Origin: Cyprinodon diabolis
Lineage: Eukaryota > Chordata > Actinopteri > Cyprinodontiformes > Cyprinodontidae
DNA length: 64,000 nt
Direction: 5' to 3'
NCBI GenBank assembly: GCA_030533445.1
Contig: CM060080.1
Coordinates: 6,056,052-6,120,051 of the forward strand
The translations under genes were made by a program, and so were the position numbers. This document shows, piece after piece, positions 8,798 to 18,795 of this stretch. Position 1 is the stretch's first letter, and every line of letters begins with the position of its first letter. Below the pieces are notes generated by a model, which saw only the letters and a program-made list of their open reading frames with translations, was not told where the DNA came from and did no database searches.

Positions 8798-9631
8798 ATG
8801 GAGAGAACTCATGAGGAAAAATCTTATGAGGAAAGCTATTACCCCAAGGAATGGCAAGAAAAGAATAAAGAGAGATGTTACACACAGGCGTCAGTAGGCA
8901 CACACGTAGAGATAGCCGCAGGCTCCTATGTTCCCCCTAGGCAGCCGGAAGATCCTGCAGAGGGGCCGAGTGCTGCACCTACAGAGTGGAGCAAACCGAT
9001 GAGGACACCCAAAAGGCAGCCTGATGATCAACCGCGAAGGCCTACTGGGAAGCCACTGTCCATCTTGATGTCACCGGGGGACCTCAGTATTGATCTCGGC
9101 CCAACCAGCACCCCTGCCAGTCCTGAGAATCCCGAGGATCGCCGACCACCGTCACCTTGCCATCATAATTATCCGCCACCATCCATTCCAGGCGTACTGG
9201 CCATCTTTGGGGTCCTAGCAGATGACATACAGCTTGATCTTGCCGAAGCTCATCATGTTGCAAAGTTCTTGGCTCATCCGCTGGAGTCATACAACACCAA
9301 CAGTGATCTCAAGCCTGAAATCACCTCTATGACCAAAACAGTTTATGCCCAATTCATGAAGGGTCTGATGCACCCCGAGCCACGACGGTCCTTTGCACGG
9401 ATGCGTCGCACCATATACAAACGCAAAGTACAAGCTGGGAAACGGCAGTTGACCACGGACAATCTGGGATTGAGACAGGACCTTCAGAATGCTCATCAGA
9501 CCATCATCAGCCTACAACAGCAGGTGATGCAGCTGACTACTGATCTGCAGAACGTGGCTCCATATATGCAGGGGGGCCCAAACGGAGGGCAGAATTATGA
9601 ACAGAATTATGGGGGCCATCCTTATCATTGA
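8798..9631 (+). CDS. Retroviral accessory protein of unknown function, basic patch plus leucine zipper
   Basis: A 277-residue ORF between env and the 3' LTR; I do not recognise it. The start is supported by strong Kozak context (A at -3, G at +4), an in-frame TAA three codons upstream, and a candidate splice acceptor 11 bases upstream. Residues 1-45 are charged, 46-130 proline-rich and likely disordered, 131-195 predicted helical. Residues 196-216 are strongly basic (RRSFARMRRTIYKRK and onward). Residues 223-253 form a regular coiled coil: L229, I236, V243, L250 occupy one heptad position and L225, A232, L239, L246, V253 another. The C-terminus is Gly/Asn/Gln/Tyr-rich. Basic patch then zipper resembles bZIP order, though the canonical N-x7-R spacing is not evident. 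By position it parallels regulatory genes of complex retroviruses. No cyclin-like or matrix-like features were seen. Confidence 0.8.
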   Translation: MERTHEEKSYEESYYPKEWQEKNKERCYTQASVGTHVEIAAGSYVPPRQPEDPAEGPSAAPTEWSKPMRTPKRQPDDQPRRPTGKPLSILMSPGDLSIDLGPTSTPASPENPEDRRPPSPCHHNYPPPSIPGVLAIFGVLADDIQLDLAEAHHVAKFLAHPLESYNTNSDLKPEITSMTKTVYAQFMKGLMHPEPRRSFARMRRTIYKRKVQAGKRQLTTDNLGLRQDLQNAHQTIISLQQQVMQLTTDLQNVAPYMQGGPNGGQNYEQNYGGHPYH

Positions 9632-10278
9632 TATCAACCTCAACGCCATACTGGATATAAAGGACAATGCTGATAATTGCTGATTATAAATACCTATGTT
9701 AAAAATAATTGACATAATCATTGTGTATACTACATGTGACAGTACACGTACTGTGCAGGAGAGTGCCACTTGGTTACTCCTATGTTGGTTGTAATGACGG
9801 TCATAGACCATTAGATGACGTGCGCGCCTGCCTTAGTCCAGGCATGATGTGGCTTTTCTTGGTTATTTATGGGTGTGTCTTGACACCTATGCAGAGGGGG
9901 ATGCAATGACTTCGCGACACAAGATGCTGCTTGGGCATTGGAATTTTCCTCTGCTGAAATAATAAACAGAATTAGAAAACTCATTCTATAAAAAAAGTAA
10001 GCAACGAGGAGCAGATCCTCTCAAGTGAGCCAAGAGGGGGATCCCTCTTAGTTTAAGATGTTCTTGATTTTTACATTCTACTTTTTGCATTTTGCCAGGT
10101 ACTCACACTTACAATTTTTATATACCAGTCACTAGCACTATAGGGTATGTGTTTTGGTTTGGGGTGCACAATATATATATATATATATAACCATCAGTTA
10201 CTTTTTAAGATTTCACTTTAATGGTATTTTATGGATCATTACCTGCATAGCAACTTTGTGTTGATCCTTTTTAGGATC
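9632..10278 (+). other. Long non-coding tail of provirus between accessory gene and polypurine tract
   Basis: About 650 bases with no convincing ORF. It holds an AATAAA at 9960-9965, a purine-rich AGAGGGGGATCC patch near 10033-10044 and a (TA)n run at about 10171-10188. It may contain RNA export or packaging signals, but nothing in the sequence proves this. Confidence 0.6.
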
Positions 10279-10291
10279 AAAGGGGGGAAAA
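10279..10291 (+). other. Polypurine tract for plus-strand priming
   Basis: AAAGGGGGGAAAA lies directly before TGTAGTG, the expected start of U3. Position and composition match a retroviral PPT. Confidence 0.9.
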
Positions 10292-10918
10292 TGTAGTGTA
10301 TTATCTGTCATAAATGATTAGAATAAAACAAGAATTAGAAGTTTTAAATGATTAAAGAGAGTTGTGTTCATGAATACATTTATGTAGGCCAAGAGGAGAA
10401 AAACAGAGCAATGAGTGTGTGTAACTGCTGCACCTGACTGTAAGAGGAAGAAAAGCACACTCATCTGCTGGAAAGCACAGGATTAAGGCCCTTAGTGATA
10501 AGAAAAAGCACCCTCATAAAAATGAAGTATTTGACATATCAAGGTTAACCAGCTCAGCAAAATTTGGCCATACAACTTGTGATAAATAGAGTTGTTATTT
10601 TCAAGGCACAATGTGCAGTACTGATCCCAGAAGGGGTGATGCTTTGACTGAGACACAAAGAGGAACAATAGGCCAGACTGACATGGCTTAATGTAGGGAA
10701 AGGATAAGTTTCAACATGTTTGTGATTAAACTGTCATAAGTTTCTGATTTAAGTACACTAAATGTCATCATGATTTGCAAAGAAATGTCACAATGACCTG
10801 TAACAAAGACTGTTGATTAAATATATAAAAAATATGCTGTCAAAGGGATTTTCCACCGGTAAGATAAAATAATTGGTTTTACCCGAAGAAAAAGTACCTA
10901 GAATAGTGAACAAAGGAG

Positions 10919-10947
10919 GGGGCCTGTAGGAGGAGCTAACAGGCCCC
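10919..10947 (+). promoter_or_regulatory. Inverted repeat just upstream of the LTR TATA box
   Basis: GGGGCCTGT at 10919-10927 and ACAGGCCCC at 10939-10947 form a perfect 9-bp stem with an 11-base loop, ending 8 bases before the TATA box. It could be a dimeric factor site or a structural element. Confidence 0.55.
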
Positions 10948-10955
10948 ATGAAATG

Positions 10956-10963
10956 TATAAAAG
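10956..10963 (+). promoter_or_regulatory. LTR TATA box
   Basis: TATAAAAG in U3, about 75 bases before the AATAAA, as expected for a retroviral core promoter with a short R. Confidence 0.85.
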
Positions 10964-11032
10964 AGGGCCATTTTCATTATTTGTTCAGTTGCACGCCGGC
11001 GGTCAACTCGTGTGTGATTCTTTGTATGTCGC

Positions 11033-11038
11033 AATAAA
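11033..11038 (+). terminator. LTR polyadenylation signal
   Basis: AATAAA in R, followed by a GA/CA site region near 11055 and T/G-rich U5 sequence. Confidence 0.8.
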
Positions 11039-11129
11039 TTGCATTGGACCTGGACTTCAGCTGCTTCTGCCTGATTTTTGGATCATTGTTTGCAATTTTT
11101 CTGCCTTTTGAGGACTTTGAATTTTTACA

Positions 11130-13244
11130 AAAACTTAGCTTTAATTTTAAGTCGCTGAGGAGATTTCCAACGACACAGGCTGCAAGGTCTTCCAGCTAAT
11201 TAACTGTTATATCCTTCTAATTTTTTTAGATAAAACTTGGAATGGCAAATATCAATTGAACTTTTATTGTATAAACTTCCAAAAGGGATGACGTAACCCA
11301 CTCAAGTTTGATTCAAAACAAACAAACAAACAAAAAAGATTCTGAAGTTCATGAATCTTAACATCCATGTCATTGCTCTCCGGAGTGATGAGTTCTTAGA
11401 AAAATCAGAAGATTATTGGAAAAAATAAGCTGCAGCACTGATACAGATTTGGAGCATGAAGTAACTTGCTTTTACACTGGGTGCATTCAGTTAGCCAAGA
11501 GAAACATGCATGTTAGCAGAAGCATCCAAGTATAGAGTTTGTAAAAGTTAGAGTCATACTCCTCTGGGAAAACTTCTCTTTATATGCTTGACCTCTCAGC
11601 CTGATTTTCCACTCCTGAGAGCTGGTCATATCTTCGAGCCTCATCCCAATACGGCCTGGGCCGTATTGTTGATTTTACTGCTACATCGTTTCCACATGAC
11701 ATTTATACGCTTTTATCTTGCTTGACACCAACTCAGCCCATTCCAGGTTTTCCTAACTAGTTCCAGTTATTGTTGCATAATAGAGGCAACAAAGGGCCAG
11801 TAAAACAAGAGGAGGTAATCATAAATCGTCCAACTTTAAAGGACTTGAGAAGCTTAGGTGCAGTCTCCCAGTTTAGCCCTTTCTGTTAATTTGTTGCTTC
11901 AGTATGACAATGGAAAGTGCTTCTTGGCCTTTACCAGCATGGCCAAACCATGCTTTGTAAAAACACCAGGACCACCCTGACAGATTCATCCCTTAACCAG
12001 AGGATAATGTTTTAATGTATTTTATGAATGATGTAAAGTGATAAGACTTTTGACATACTGTATTAAATCCAGATCCTTGTTTTTATCTATAAGAAAATGA
12101 TCTACAAAGCAAATCACATCACCTTCTGCAATGAAAGTGACAAAGATTAGTTTCTGGGGACTAATATTGCTAAATAGATGGTTTTAACATCACAAACTTG
12201 TTGCCATGCAAATTTAACAAAAATTCCTCTGCATAATGAGGACATGATCATAGCTTTATAGTGGTTTTTCTGTATGTTGCATATGATTCAGCCCAAAGAA
12301 AGTGTTTGAAAATGTAAATCAAACTTGTACAGGAGGATAAAGAGCTTGCTACCACACACAGTGCCTTACAAAATATATTCCCCTTAACATTTTGACGTGT
12401 TCCAGCAACAAGCCTGTATTTATTTGTGCTTTATGTGACAGAGGAACACAAGGGTGTCAATATTATGAAGTGGAAGAAACAGTTATAGATGTTTTAAATT
12501 CCTTTCTCTATTTACCAAGCAGGGGACATCTTAAGACAGCTGCTTGCAGTGAATTTAATTTAGGGTCTATCAAAATAAACACAAATTCTTTCCACGCTTT
12601 TCAGGTTTGTCTTTTTTTTTTTTTTGCTTTTCATGAAAGATTTTTGAACGGCTTGTACGTTTTTTTCCTTCCACTACAAAACTACGTCTTAGATTTATCA
12701 GTGGCACATTACATAAAAATTATTTTAACTTAAAAAAAAGTTTAAATTACTTTGTTTCCTAAACACAGGCTTTTGTAAATTGAAATGTTACTCTCATTAC
12801 TTTGGGATTTGCATCTTTTAGTTATGTCATATATGACATAGAACAGACCCAATATTTTTACAAAGTATTCCGAAGGCGTTCACATTTGTCTTTATTTCTG
12901 TTTTTTCAGCCGACTCTGGCCCTGGCTGGATGTGATGGAGATGAAGAGCTCTGTGTTATTAGACAGTGTTCTTATCTAACACAGAAGCAGCTATGATATA
13001 ACGATAACGAGGAGGATGACGAGAGTGCACATTGGTCACAGATGCGATGGCACACTGACATATAAAGTGTGATTTCTGAATAAGCACATTCTGGTGGAAA
13101 TGGTCCTGCAGCCAGTATTCATATTTTTATGAGTCTGTTTTGGTTTCTGTTGCAGCGACACTGTGATGACTGTATCCACGGGGCTTAGACGCTCCTAAAC
13201 TGGAAAAAGTGCATGCACCATGCCGTATGTGTCACGGATCTCAC
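11130..13244. other. Host sequence, stac intron 3 (right part)
   Basis: AT-rich DNA with no recognised exon or well-bounded repeat. I looked on the minus strand for the next stac exon and did not find it, so intron 3 appears to continue through the provirus. Confidence 0.6.
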
Positions 13245-13345
13245 CAGTTTCCCCATGCAACGCTGTTGCCCGACTCCATTCTCACATTTGTGGTGCAGGC
13301 TCATCTTGCAGGCTTTGCAGCGCAGCCCATGCTTTGCTGTGTTTC
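13245..13345 (-). CDS. stac: stac exon 3: second half of C1 zinc finger
   Basis: A 101-bp exon. The acceptor is TTCCTGGCAG before GAAACACAG; the donor is AAACTG followed by GTGAGA, a good match. It begins in phase 1 (its first two bases complete the Gly codon left by exon 2) and ends in phase 0 after MGKL. It encodes the LRCKACKMSLHHKC part of the C1 domain: C-x2-C-x4-H-x2-C-x8-C, supplying the remaining zinc ligands to the H-x12-C-x2-C of exon 2, with the standard 14-residue spacing between Cys pairs. C1 domains of STAC proteins help target or stabilise voltage-gated L-type calcium channel complexes. All ligands are intact. Confidence 0.92.
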
Positions 13346-14284
13346 CTGCCAGGAACACCACATGCTTGGCTGTTGTTCCTGATACACACACAAAAAAATG
13401 GTGGGAAAAGGTTTAGATGTAAAAAAATCCTGCATAAATAACTTAAGTTTCACTCTTCTGTAGAGTTTTCCTGATACTACATCATTCATGATTTTACTAT
13501 CTCTGCACACTTCCTCAGAGCAAGAGGATCTGGATCAGTTCCAAGTGTATATATATGAGCAGAAAATAACTATGATTTGATCAACTCTGTAAATCAGTTT
13601 GAACATAAGTACAAGTAGAGCTATGTCTGTATTGAAACATAATCTCTGACTATAAATGACAGAAAAACCTCTAGATGAACAAAAGATTTAGGAGCTAAAG
13701 TTTTGTTAATTGCCTGTCTTTCATCTGTAGCTGTGCTTTTGTTAGTAGAATGGTGAAATTACATAGATATCATGTTAAACAAACAACAGCTTGCAGGAAT
13801 GGAAAGAAAACCTACAATGACAGTGTGGAGAGAACAAAACTTTCATGACAGTAGAAGAGAGATTTGCTGTGTCTCAGTATTAAAATAAAATAAAATAATA
13901 AGGTAAATGAGGAATACTGTAAAAACTAGAAGGAGGGCAGGATCATCAGACATACTGTACAGAGGAAATTTGGGTTCCAGAAACATTTGGCTAGGAGTAA
14001 TTTCTACTTTTTCTTGTCTGAAACAAAAACATTTTTCTGTCCATTAGTCACCTGCAGGCCTTTTTTGATGTTTTGTGTATTATGCAGTATTTTGCTTTCA
14101 GTCTCAATGACTTTTTCTTTTTTGGAAGTCGGGTTCCTTTCAAAATGGCCATGCAGTTATTTGTAAAAATATTCCAAGCGGTCCAAAAGTAATCAAATAT
14201 AATTTTAAAGTAATTACATAATACAATTTTGTTTAAGATACTTTTGATAGGATGCTTTTAGTTAGACTGTACCTTGAAAAGTTA

Positions 14285-15445
14285 AGTTTAGGCAACTGGA
14301 TACAAGAGTTTTCTAGAAGAGGTTGTACCTTTCTAACCTGACTCCGCCAGATGGATATGCGGAGCAAATCCATCTGGGAACCTTCCGTTGAACAAATTTT
14401 GAGAAGGGGCGAAAATACTGGTTAGCTGATTGGCCTATTTTGATGATAGACGGGCCAAATAAACCAATCAGATCAACGAAGCACATGACGTACTAACAGA
14501 GCGACGACGAAAACACAACCACAAGCCAGGCTAACTCTTGCCGAAACCAGTCGGGAGACGAACAAAAAAATCTTTTCCTCTGAGAAAAGCCTCCAGAGCA
14601 GTGTTTTACTCTTCTTTCAGTGAAGAAATACTCTGTAATTCCGATAAAACTTGCTCCATAGCCACGCTAACGCTAGTTTCATCGGCTGAAGCCGCCATGT
14701 TCTTTAGACTGAACTGTCGCGCTTCTCGTTGCGTCACACCTCAACCCGCCTCAAAGCCAACGCTGATTGGACGTTCGTTTGATGAACGGCTCCAAATTTT
14801 CTTTAACGGAGAGTCTCCAGACTGATCTGCGAGTGAAACCTTGAAAGCTCACGAGATCAGGATGGTCTCACGAGGCTAGTACCTTTCATCCAAGAGGCTT
14901 CGTCAGTTCTAACTAGTGGTGGGGAGCACTGAGATTAATATACTGTAGCTCTAACACAGAGTTAGGAGGGGAGGTCACCTGGGGGGTTGGTGGTCATTAG
15001 GGAGTTCTGATGGGTTGTTAACCCCCTGAGGGCAGGTGTTTGGTGAATCCTCTTGTTATTGTTCTTAAAAGTGCTTTGTTAGTAGGTGACAGGTTGTATC
15101 TAAGACCACCTCCTGTGTTTAGAGATGTTTTTTTCCAGTTTAACAAAGATGACTTCCTTAACCCCTCTCTCAAACCATCTTTTTTCCTTGACCAGAATGT
15201 TAACGTTGTTGTCCTCAAACGAGTGTCTTTTAGCCCTCAGGTGTAGGTAAACAGCTGAGTCCTGTCCTGAGGAGTTGGTCCTCCTGTGTTGAGCCATACG
15301 CCTGTGCACTCTTCATTACACTCAATGGCATAGACCAAATTGTCTGTCTTGTATCTGGGTGTCTTGTCTTTGGGGTGAACCATTTTTTGTCTCAGGGTGT
15401 TGCCGTGTTTGAAGTGCACCGGGATACAAGCTTCAGTTTGCATTC
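14285..15445 (-). mobile_element. Penelope-like element, 3' fragment with GIY-YIG endonuclease remnants
   Basis: Minus-strand frames at 15018-15443 encode YAIECNEECTGVW, then RMAQHRRTNSSGQDSAVYLHL, then RWFERGVKEVIFVKLEKN and a GG-L-LSP segment. This is the GIY-YIG endonuclease region of Penelope-like retroelements as found in fish. The reading frame is broken by shifts. Downstream 3' sequence continues to about 14285 and is interrupted by an unrelated element at 14334-14878. Confidence 0.72.
14334..14878 (-). mobile_element. TIR element copy A carrying a RecQ-helicase N-terminal fragment
   Basis: A 545-bp insertion flanked by an exact 9-bp duplication GTACCTTTC (14325-14333 and 14879-14887). 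Its ends are TAACCTGAC and GAGGCTA, short imperfect inverted repeats. The minus strand encodes a peptide beginning MAASADETSVSVAMEQ and reaching LPTGFGKS, a RecQ-type motif I (Walker A), but with an early TAA. It sits inside the Penelope-like fragment. Autonomous partner unknown; a 9-bp duplication suggests a Mutator-like mechanism. Confidence 0.8.
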
Positions 15446-16038
15446 CTTAAATCTGTTGCAATGTATATGTTTTTACTTTCATTCAAAGAAAATGCTTCCT
15501 TTGTCTTCATTCAGGTGAATTCCTTTCAGTTACATTTAAATAATTGATATTGATTCGAAATTCACAAACATTGAAGCAAGCATGTCATATAATATGTATT
15601 TTATCTTAGTCATTCCAGAATAAAGAGAAGCAGTTAGAGAAATAAACTTATATCACAGCCACAATAAGCATCCTTAATGGCGTAATATTACTTTTTTGTT
15701 CAGGTTGTACTTTAACTAAACCTGTCTAAAGATAACTACAGGCTTCACTTTATTACACTATGTACAACTTAAATAGCAGATAGCCCCAATATAGCAAACT
15801 ACCACTGACTGTAGACAACCATACAGTCTTTGTGGTTCCAGTTATGCATCACAAGCTCTTCACAGAATAATCTATAGGCACTCTTCATGTTAGTGTGTGA
15901 AAATACAGTTACGCAAAAGGACAATTGATTTTCACTAGTAAGCATGGGAAGAGCAGAGAGGACTGAAGATGATCTGGTCAAATGTTTAGCATTGTAATGG
16001 TTCTGCAGAATTAGGTCATCACTGCAATTAACAGTTAA

Positions 16039-16340
16039 CCCTTTAAAGCCTGAACCAGGAAATAAGTGACAAAAGATTCACATTTTCCAAAATTAGAACT
16101 GTCATTGAACTTTGTGACAAATGAAATAACTATGTAAATTTTGTAAAAACATTAAATTACATAATTTATTTGCATCAATTTTGATATATTACGCATTTCT
16201 ATATAATCTTTTAAATGTTTTCTGTTCACTACATGTGTCTGATTATGTAAGTCAGGGTTTCTAGAACCAAAACATCCCACTGATGATGCAGAGGTTTCAA
16301 AATCTCCTGTATCAAATCTGATACACTTGGCTTTAAAGGG
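16039..16340. mobile_element. MITE with TTAA duplication, piggyBac-type
   Basis: TTAA at 16035-16038 and 16341-16344 flanks CCCTTTAAAGCC and GGCTTTAAAGGG inverted ends. The interior (302 bp) is AT-rich and non-coding. TTAA duplication and CCC ends fit piggyBac-derived MITEs. Confidence 0.8.
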
Positions 16341-17477
16341 TTAAACAGCCCTGCAAAAATTAGAGGCTATTAAATAAGGAAAGACTGCGAACTGTATACC
16401 AAAAAAGTAGGTCCATTAAGCTGCATGAACCCATCCTAAAAAAGTATGTTTAACAAATCTAAAAGCGTTCAACTTCCTTGCTTACATTTTTTTAATAAAC
16501 CGCATTTGTGAGCTATTTAAAAATGATTAAATTCCTTACAAGGCTCATGTGTTACTAACAGAGTAGTTTGAGTCTTCCTTACTACAGAACAATGAGCGAG
16601 ACTATAATTAAAAATTAACATCCCAAACTTTTAACTGAAGGCTTTCAGAAAGCAAGATTACTGATGTAAAAAAAAAAGATTTAAACATTACAGATATCTT
16701 GCGTTTTTGCTGCTGTTGCATCTAAGCTCCTGTAATCCTGGGGCGATGCGATGGAATGAGGGGGTTTGGGAATCAAATCACATCAAATCTTTACTGCTTA
16801 ATGACTAAAGTTGCAATAACTTAAGAAATCTATGCAAATTCTTAAGTTGAGGAAGAATATTTCTCTTTAATCAGGAGAAACTAATAATCTCAGCCTTCCT
16901 TTTTGGAAGTGCAAGCTCAATCTGGGCAGAAACAAGTTATCATTTGGAGTTGGGCTGATTTTGGCCGATATGATGGTGGATCTTGGTATGATTAGACATT
17001 TTCTCCCTAGCAAAAGCTAAAGCATTTGCCTGCCAACCACAGATAACCACAACAACACCAGCAGCAGAGGAGGCAATGCACAAAACCTGCAGCAATTCTT
17101 CAGTCGGCATGGAGTTAGATCAAGTAATTAGTTCTTTAATGAGCACCTCATGTTTCACACCAATACAGGTCAGCAGACTTTTAATAAAGGAAACCTTTTA
17201 AGAAACTGAAATGAAGCTGTTATACTGTCTCTGAGAAAAACCGTAGAAAGGAAGTGAAAAATGCTTTCACTGGAAACCTTTGATGCTAACCTGATTAGAG
17301 AACAAATACCCATTCATTAAAAAAAACATGTTTGGTTGATAAAATTTGAAATTAGGTATTCAGATGCTGTCCATCTGGCATGCAGCAATCTTTGTCAGCA
17401 ATATTAAATATCAATATCAAAACACCAGCAATGCTTTTGTCTATACCACAAATCATACAATAATAATATGTATTTTT

Positions 17478-18269
17478 TAGGGATGGAACGGTTCACAAAA
17501 TCCACGGTTCGGTTCGATTCACGGTTTCGTGGTCACGGTTTTCGGTTTGGTTCGATTCGGAAATCCCATAAAAATTTATGAAATTAATTAAAAAATCCCC
17601 CAAAAAATAATGGATTGTAATTATTTTAAATGATCCGCGGAAACCCTGGATCATTTCCGCATGTTTTGCTGCTTTGAATTTAATCATCTCGCGCATGCCC
17701 TATACCATCTCCAAGGGACTCAGAGCGGAGCGGACGGGAGCCACAGTGGAGGCTGTAGGCTTTGCTTTGAGCAGCCGGTCTGGAGCGCGGGGAGCGGGGG
17801 TTGCTGACAGAGTATGATTGTTAGCCTGACATGTTGGTCATGTTGCTGTTAGCATAAACAAAACGTGTTGCACAATGCTTGCACACTGTTGCACTTTTAT
17901 CCACAACTTTCTTTCCGCCGTCATCGTAGGTCACTCTAAATGCAAAGTGGTCCCATACAGCAGACCTATAAAGTGCTGCTGGCGCGTCTTCCAACTCCTG
18001 TTCTTTCCCACTCGCCATACCCACACAATTCTCCATAACAACTGATTTTTTCCCTGCTACACCCGGCTAAGCTGCTTCGCTTCTTCTTCTTCTTGTTTAC
18101 TACTGGTGGTTGGCTTTGGTCGCAGTACCGCCACCTTCTGCTCGGAAGTGTAAACGCTTCGCCTATGAGAAAAAGGAGCAGCGCATGAACCGAACGAAAC
18201 ACACGCGAACCGAACCGAGACAGTCGAACCGAACGGTTCGGACGGTTTTCATAAATCGTCCCATCCCTA
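17478..18269 (-). mobile_element. Internally deleted hAT element retaining a BED zinc-finger exon
   Basis: Ends TAGGGATGG and CCATCCCTA with an exact 8-bp duplication GTATTTTT (17470-17477 and 18270-18277), diagnostic of hAT. Minus-strand frame 17821-18036 encodes a BED finger start: VWDHF, then GGKKVVDKSATVCKHC and NSNMTNM, as in ZBED1-like transposases. The finger lacks its final ligands and the catalytic region is absent. GGTTCG-rich subterminal repeats lie at both ends. Confidence 0.85.
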
Positions 18270-18744
18270 GTATTTTTGTGTTTTCTACAAAATGATACAT
18301 TTTTTTCAGCATTAGTTAGTGATCATTAGCTATGCTAATTACAACCAGGCTGTTCCTTCACTGAAGTAACAAACCAGAGAGAAAATTGCAGCATTGTGCT
18401 GCAGAGGTAGAGGACTGTCAAGGATCAAAGTTGTTAAAAATGCAAAATCATGTTTGTTTTTAATTATAAATGACTATTGAAATATATAAATCTAGTAAAC
18501 GGGTTCCCTATAGTCTATTATTATACCTTGAAAAGCCTTTATGTATGTTAAAAAATTAGGTCTGCAGGAACAGTCCACATACTTTTACAAGTTAGTAAGA
18601 AATTTCATCTTCATTTCCTGTACAATACTCTGGCTGAATCATCTGGCCAGATCTTGTTTAGTTTATTTTATTACAGAAAAAGATTTAAGTCCAGATTTTG
18701 ACTCAGCTTCTCCAAAACCTTCACTTCTGGTTTGTTTCAAATAA

Positions 18745-18795
18745 ATGGTAAATGGTAAATGGCATGTACTTATATAGCGCCTTTATTCAAGTTAG
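18745..18795 (+). repeat. Short SINE/LINE 3' tail fragment
   Basis: GGTAAATGG repeats followed by TTATATAGCGCCTTTA, a frequent 3' tail in fish retroposons. Only the tail is visible. Confidence 0.45.

Larger units (their letters stand above)
1..11129 (+). mobile_element. Endogenous retrovirus, class I (gamma/epsilon-like), 5' end outside window
   Basis: Seen in order: gag, in-frame UAG, pro-pol, env, an additional ORF, a polypurine tract and a 3' LTR. The 5' LTR, primer-binding site and gag start lie left of base 1, so the tRNA primer and target duplication cannot be read. A gamma-type assignment rests on gag and pol sharing one frame with a single UAG, one CCHC zinc knuckle, D,D(35)E integrase and a CX6CC motif in TM. 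The extra gene and the extra Pol block make it more complex than a simple gammaretrovirus. Every reading frame is open across its full visible length, which suggests a young insertion. It lies antisense to host gene stac, apparently in intron 3. Exact genus is not determinable here. Confidence 0.93.
10292..11129 (+). repeat. 3' LTR of the provirus (3' boundary tentative)
   Basis: Starts TGTA right after the polypurine tract and is taken to end at TACA (11126-11129), giving 838 bp with a TGTA/TACA inverted end. It contains TATAAAAG at 10956-10963 and AATAAA at 11033-11038 followed by T-rich sequence. R would begin about 10985-10990 and U5 near 11055. The end is not provable because the 5' LTR is outside the window; another CA near 11178 is a less likely alternative. 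Confidence 0.82.

Noticed and set aside
9721..9909. 62-codon ORF in the 3' part of the provirus
   Set aside because: Begins with TTG rather than ATG, no motif, length expected by chance.
1..11129. Classification as a foamy virus because of an extra 3' gene and two Env cuts
   Set aside because: Gag and pol share a frame with one UAG, Gag has a CCHC knuckle, and TM has CX6CC; these are gamma/epsilon features, not spumavirus ones.
13213..13441. Plus-strand ORFs over stac exon 3
   Set aside because: Shadows of the C1-domain exon on the minus strand.
14538..14825. Plus-strand 95-codon ORF
   Set aside because: Antisense of the RecQ-like fragment; the minus-strand peptide has the recognisable Walker A motif.
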